NCBI GenBank assembly: GCA_022701985.1
Contig: JAKONK010000066.1
Span: 1-33,412, forward strand
DNA: 33,412 nucleotides
Direction: 5' to 3'
Source of the DNA: Actinomycetales bacterium
GTDB lineage: Bacteria; Actinomycetota; Actinomycetes; Actinomycetales; Quadrisphaeraceae
A program made the position numbers and the translations under genes. Shown here in pieces: positions 30,444-33,412 of this stretch. Position 1 is the first letter of the stretch; each line of letters opens with the position of its first letter. The notes beneath the pieces are model-generated. The model saw only the letters and a list, made by a program, of their open reading frames with translations. It searched no databases and had not been told where the DNA came from.

Positions 30444-31883
30444 TCAGCCCCGCCCGGTGCCGGTCCCGGTGCCGGTCCCGGCTCCGGTACCGGTGCTGCG
30501 CCGGCGGTGCAGGTGCGTGAAGAACCACAGCACCAGGCCCAGCGCCAGCAGCGCCCCGGCGATCTCGTACTGGATGGGGTCACGGTCGGTCAGCGGGGTC
30601 ACCAGGTACAGGCAGACCGCAGCGCCCAGCCACGGCAGGAACGTCGGCGCCCTGAAGTGCTTGTGCTCGACCGCGTCGCGCCGGAGCACCAGCACGCAGA
30701 TGTGGACGACGGCGAAGACCGCCAGCAGGAGCAGGGACGTGGTTCCACCGAGGTTGGCCACCACCGAGGACTCCGGGTCGGCGGCGGCCACCGCGGACAC
30801 GACGCTGATGAGCACCAGCGACAGGCTCGTGCTGAACAGCACCGCCGTCCACGGGGTGCGCCGGCCGCGAAGCACCCGCCCGAGGAAGCGCGGCAGCACG
30901 CCCTCGCGGGACATGCCGTAGATGAGGCGCGACGCCATGAGCATGTTCAGGAGCGCGGTGTTGGCGACGGCGAAGACCGTGACCAGGGCGAAGACCTCCA
31001 GCGGGAAGCCCGGGGCGCCGGCGGAGACCACCTGCAGGAGGGGCTGGTCACCTTCGGACAGCTCGTCCAGGGGGACCAGGGTCACCGAGATCACGCCCAC
31101 CAGCAGGTACAGCACCATCGCAATGCCCAGCGCGGTGAACATCACCTTCGGGAAGGTGCGGACGGGGTCGTGCGTCTCCTCGGCCATGTTCACCGAGTCC
31201 TCGAAGCCCACGAGGGCGAAGAACGCGAGCGCCGTCGCGGCCGTGACCGCGGCGAAGGGCGTCTGCCCGTCGGCGAGGTCGATGGTGGTCGCGCGGGACA
31301 GGTCTCCCTGGCCGCCGAGGATCGCCCAGGCGCCCACACCGAGGACGATGAGAAGACCGGACAGCTCGATCAGCGTCAGCACGACGTTGGCCTTGACGCT
31401 CTCGCCCACGCCCCGGAGGTTGACGAGCGCCACCAGCACCATGAAGAGGAGGGCGACGAGCGTGACCACCAGCGGCGCGGGGGCCTCGACGCCGAAGACG
31501 GTGAGGACGTTGGACGAGAACGCCCGCGACGCGGTCGACGCCGAGGTGATCCCCGAGCACATGACCGTGAAGGCGACCATGAAGGTCACCAGGTGGATGC
31601 CGAAGGCCTTGTGCGTGTAGAGCGCCGCCCCGGCCGCCCGCGGGTACTTGGTGACCAGCTCCAGGTAGCTCGCGGCCGTGACCATCGCGACCGCGAAGGC
31701 GACGAGGAACGGGATCCACACCGCCCCGCCCACGCGGCCGGCGACCTGCCCGGTGAGGGCGTAGATGCCCGTGCCGAGCACGTCGCCGATGATGAAGAGC
31801 AGCAGGAGCTTGGTGCCGATGGCACGCTTCAGCTCCGGCTGGTCGGTTCCGCCCGAGGCGGTCACGGGTGTCGGCGTCGCCAC
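30444..31883 (-). CDS. APC-family amino-acid permease
   Basis: Membrane transporter of 479 aa with 12 predicted helices; probably imports or exchanges amino acids, exact substrate unknown. Family marks are the first helix FIIGDVLGTGIYALTGQVAG with the unwound G-T-G-I-Y substrate stretch, AASYLELVTKYPRAAGAALYTHKAFG (helix 2-3) and ALAFFALVGFEDSVNMAEETHDPVRTFPK around helix 6, followed by SRLIYGMSREGVLPRFLGRV. The C-terminus ends in a run of Thr-Gly repeats encoded by a GC hexamer/12-mer repeat. GTG at 31883 gives MATPTPVTASGGTDQPELKRAIG; CACTCT seven bases upstream may be its -10. It lies between the GNAT gene and parE, with 62 bases to parE. Confidence 0.9.
   Translation of the reverse strand: MATPTPVTASGGTDQPELKRAIGTKLLLLFIIGDVLGTGIYALTGQVAGRVGGAVWIPFLVAFAVAMVTAASYLELVTKYPRAAGAALYTHKAFGIHLVTFMVAFTVMCSGITSASTASRAFSSNVLTVFGVEAPAPLVVTLVALLFMVLVALVNLRGVGESVKANVVLTLIELSGLLIVLGVGAWAILGGQGDLSRATTIDLADGQTPFAAVTAATALAFFALVGFEDSVNMAEETHDPVRTFPKVMFTALGIAMVLYLLVGVISVTLVPLDELSEGDQPLLQVVSAGAPGFPLEVFALVTVFAVANTALLNMLMASRLIYGMSREGVLPRFLGRVLRGRRTPWTAVLFSTSLSLVLISVVSAVAAADPESSVVANLGGTTSLLLLAVFAVVHICVLVLRRDAVEHKHFRAPTFLPWLGAAVCLYLVTPLTDRDPIQYEIAGALLALGLVLWFFTHLHRRRSTGTGAGTGTGTGTGRG
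30453..30495. repeat. CCGGT(G/C)-type repeat in the permease 3' end
   Basis: Hexamers of the type CCGGTG, CCGGTC and variants follow one another across this stretch, forming a near-perfect 12-bp period (CCGGTGCCGGTC). It encodes the Thr-Gly tail of the permease, outside the membrane domain. Confidence 0.8.
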
Positions 31884-31945
31884 GGGGCACAGAGTGGCCC
31901 CGCCCGTCCGCGCGCGCCAGACCGGGGTCCCCGATCCGGCGCGGC

Positions 31946-33412
31946 TCAGGCGTCGATGCGGTCGGAGTCCAGGCCGCTGGCGCCCTCGACGATGAAGTCC
32001 TTGCGGGGGGCGACGTCGTTGCCCATCAGCAGCTCGAAGACGCGCTCGGCGGCGGCGGCGTCGGCGATGCCCACGCGCCGCAGCGTCCGGTGGCGCGGGT
32101 CCATCGTCGTGCCGGCCAGCTGGTCGGCGTCCATCTCGCCCAGGCCCTTGTACCGCTGGATGTCGGGCTTCCAGCGGCGCCCGGAGGCCTTCAGCCGCGC
32201 CAGGGTGCTGGCCAGCTCGGCCTCGGAGTAGGTGTACACGAGCTCGTTCTTCGCCTTGCCGTTCCCGACCACCTCGACGCGGTGCAGCGGCGGCACCGCC
32301 GAGTACACGCGGCCGGCCTCGACCATGGGCCGCATGTAGCGGAAGAACAGCGTCAGCAGCAGCGTGCGGATGTGGGCGCCGTCGACGTCGGCGTCGGCCA
32401 TGAAGATGACCTTGCCGTAGCGGGCCGCCTCCAGGTCGAAGCTGCGGCCCGAGCCCGCGCCCACCACCTGGATGATCGCCGCGCACTCCGCGTTGCGGAG
32501 CATGTCGGCGATCGAGGCCTTCTGGACGTTGAGGATCTTGCCCCGGATCGGCAGCAGGGCCTGGAACTCGCTGGACCGCGCGAGCTTGGCGGTGCCGAGG
32601 GCGCTGTCGCCCTCGACGATGAACAGCTCCGAGCGCTCGACGTCGTTGCTGCGGCAGTCGGCCAGCTTGGCCGGGAGCGAGGAGGTCTCCAGCGCCGTCT
32701 TGCGGCGCTGGGTCTCCTTGTGCTGGCGCGCGGTGATGCGGGCCCGCGACTCGGCGACGACCTTGTCCAGGAGGGTGGCCGTCTGGAGCTTGGTGGACTT
32801 CGCGGGGCTGGTGAAGAGGGCCGCGACCTCCTTCTCCACCACCTTGGCGACGATGCCGCGGACGGCCGAGGTGCCGAGGACCTCCTTGGTCTGGCCCTCG
32901 AACTGCGGCTCGGCCAGCCGGACGGTCACGACGGCCGTCAGGCCCTCGAGCACGTCGTCCTTCACCACGTCGGGCTCGGCCGTCTTGAGCGTCTTGGCGG
33001 CGCGCAGGGCGTCGTTGAAGGTGCGGGTCAGCGCGCTCTCGAAGCCACCGACGTGGGTGCCGCCCTTGGGCGTCGCGATGACGTTGACGAACGAGCGGAG
33101 CTCGGTGTCGTAGCCCGTGCCCCAGCGCAGGGCGACGTCGACCTCGAGGTCGCGCTCGACCTCCGTGGAGGTCATGTGGCCGGACTCGTCGAGCAGCGGC
33201 ACGGTCTCGGTGAACACCTCGTGGCCCTGCAGGCGCAGCACCTCGGTGACCGGCTCGTCGGTGGCCAGGAAGTCGCAGAACTCCGAGATGCCGCCGTCGT
33301 GGCGGAAGCTCTCCGTGCGCGGCTCGTCGTCGCGCAGGTCGCTGATGACCAGCTCCAGGCCGGGGACGATGAACGACGTCTGGCGGGCGCGGGTGACCAG
33401 CTCGTCGTACTT
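31946..33412 (-). CDS. parE: DNA topoisomerase IV subunit B, C-terminal 488 residues
   Basis: ATPase subunit of topoisomerase IV, cut at its N-terminus by the right window edge; the GHKL ATPase pocket (about 200 residues) lies outside. Visible are the end of the transducer domain, with IATPKGGTHVGGFESALTRTFN, and the TOPRIM domain with EGDSALGTAK, PIRGKILNVQKAS, the metal motif DADVDGAHIRTLLL and QRYKGLGEMDADQL. The C-terminus RVFELLMGNDVAPRKDFI is typical of ParE/GyrB. The call as ParE rather than GyrB rests mainly on the nearby parC, since gyrB normally sits next to gyrA near the origin. The last bases of the window read in frame without a start codon, which confirms truncation by the window and not by mutation. 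Confidence 0.93.
   Translation of the reverse strand, partial: KYDELVTRARQTSFIVPGLELVISDLRDDEPRTESFRHDGGISEFCDFLATDEPVTEVLRLQGHEVFTETVPLLDESGHMTSTEVERDLEVDVALRWGTGYDTELRSFVNVIATPKGGTHVGGFESALTRTFNDALRAAKTLKTAEPDVVKDDVLEGLTAVVTVRLAEPQFEGQTKEVLGTSAVRGIVAKVVEKEVAALFTSPAKSTKLQTATLLDKVVAESRARITARQHKETQRRKTALETSSLPAKLADCRSNDVERSELFIVEGDSALGTAKLARSSEFQALLPIRGKILNVQKASIADMLRNAECAAIIQVVGAGSGRSFDLEAARYGKVIFMADADVDGAHIRTLLLTLFFRYMRPMVEAGRVYSAVPPLHRVEVVGNGKAKNELVYTYSEAELASTLARLKASGRRWKPDIQRYKGLGEMDADQLAGTTMDPRHRTLRRVGIADAAAAERVFELLMGNDVAPRKDFIVEGASGLDSDRIDA

Noticed and set aside
1-33412. Defence island, secondary-metabolite cluster or mobile element
   Set aside because: No recombinase, restriction, toxin, NRPS/PKS or transposase gene is present, and gene order matches the actinobacterial core. 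Siderophore genes here are for uptake only.

Overview
The window is a gene-dense, very GC-rich stretch (third positions almost all G or C) of an actinobacterial chromosome. Gene content and order match the conserved actinomycete block known from Mycobacterium (Rv2689c to Rv2701c) and from Streptomyces (the dut, suhB, hemH, sepH, parC, parE region). I infer a free-living Actinomycetota member; a Kineosporiales-like genus is possible, but the sequence does not prove it. I see no IS element, phage gene, CRISPR array, tRNA or rRNA, and no gap between genes exceeds 300 bases.

Layout. (1) 1-553: start of aconitase (leftward, cut by the window edge), preceded by a strong 18-bp palindrome. (2) 698-5663: a ferric-siderophore uptake locus. 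Two FecCD-type permeases and an ATPase run leftward; a lipoprotein binding protein and a divergent siderophore-interacting protein run rightward. A DtxR/IdeR-like iron box sits in the shared promoter. (3) 5689-10634: a KimA-like potassium transporter with a downstream 5-methyluridine RNA methyltransferase, divergent from a pair of TrkA/RCK proteins (CeoB, CeoC). (4) 10585-14069: DUF3159, an OB-fold protein, dut-DUF3710, DUF3093 and DUF4193. (5) 14195-18143: inositol-phosphatase family gene and [2Fe-2S] ferrochelatase (leftward) and the septation protein SepH (rightward). (6) 18195-23513: leftward operon of a GNAT/acyl-CoA-synthetase fusion (Pat type), DUF5998, an alkaline-phosphatase-superfamily phosphodiesterase and thymidine kinase. 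(7) 23615-33412: nitroreductase, large zinc-ribbon membrane protein, topoisomerase IV subunit A, tandem GNAT protein, APC amino-acid permease, and the C-terminal two thirds of topoisomerase IV subunit B.

How the genes work together. Iron uptake (2) stands next to iron-using enzymes (aconitase, and further along ferrochelatase). Region 3 looks like one potassium-homeostasis unit in which the only visible transporter partner for the two RCK subunits is KimA-like rather than TrkH-like. Regions 4 to 7 are housekeeping: dUTP removal and thymidine salvage, heme, division and chromosome decatenation. Many genes overlap by 4 bp (translational coupling). At least six gene starts lie 6-8 nt after a TANNNT box, the arrangement expected for leaderless mRNAs.

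Most of the window is ordinary core genome. The best candidates for something under-described are the KimA-CeoBC unit, the palindrome in front of aconitase, a siderophore-interacting protein that lacks its flavin motif, and the DUF5998-phosphodiesterase pair.
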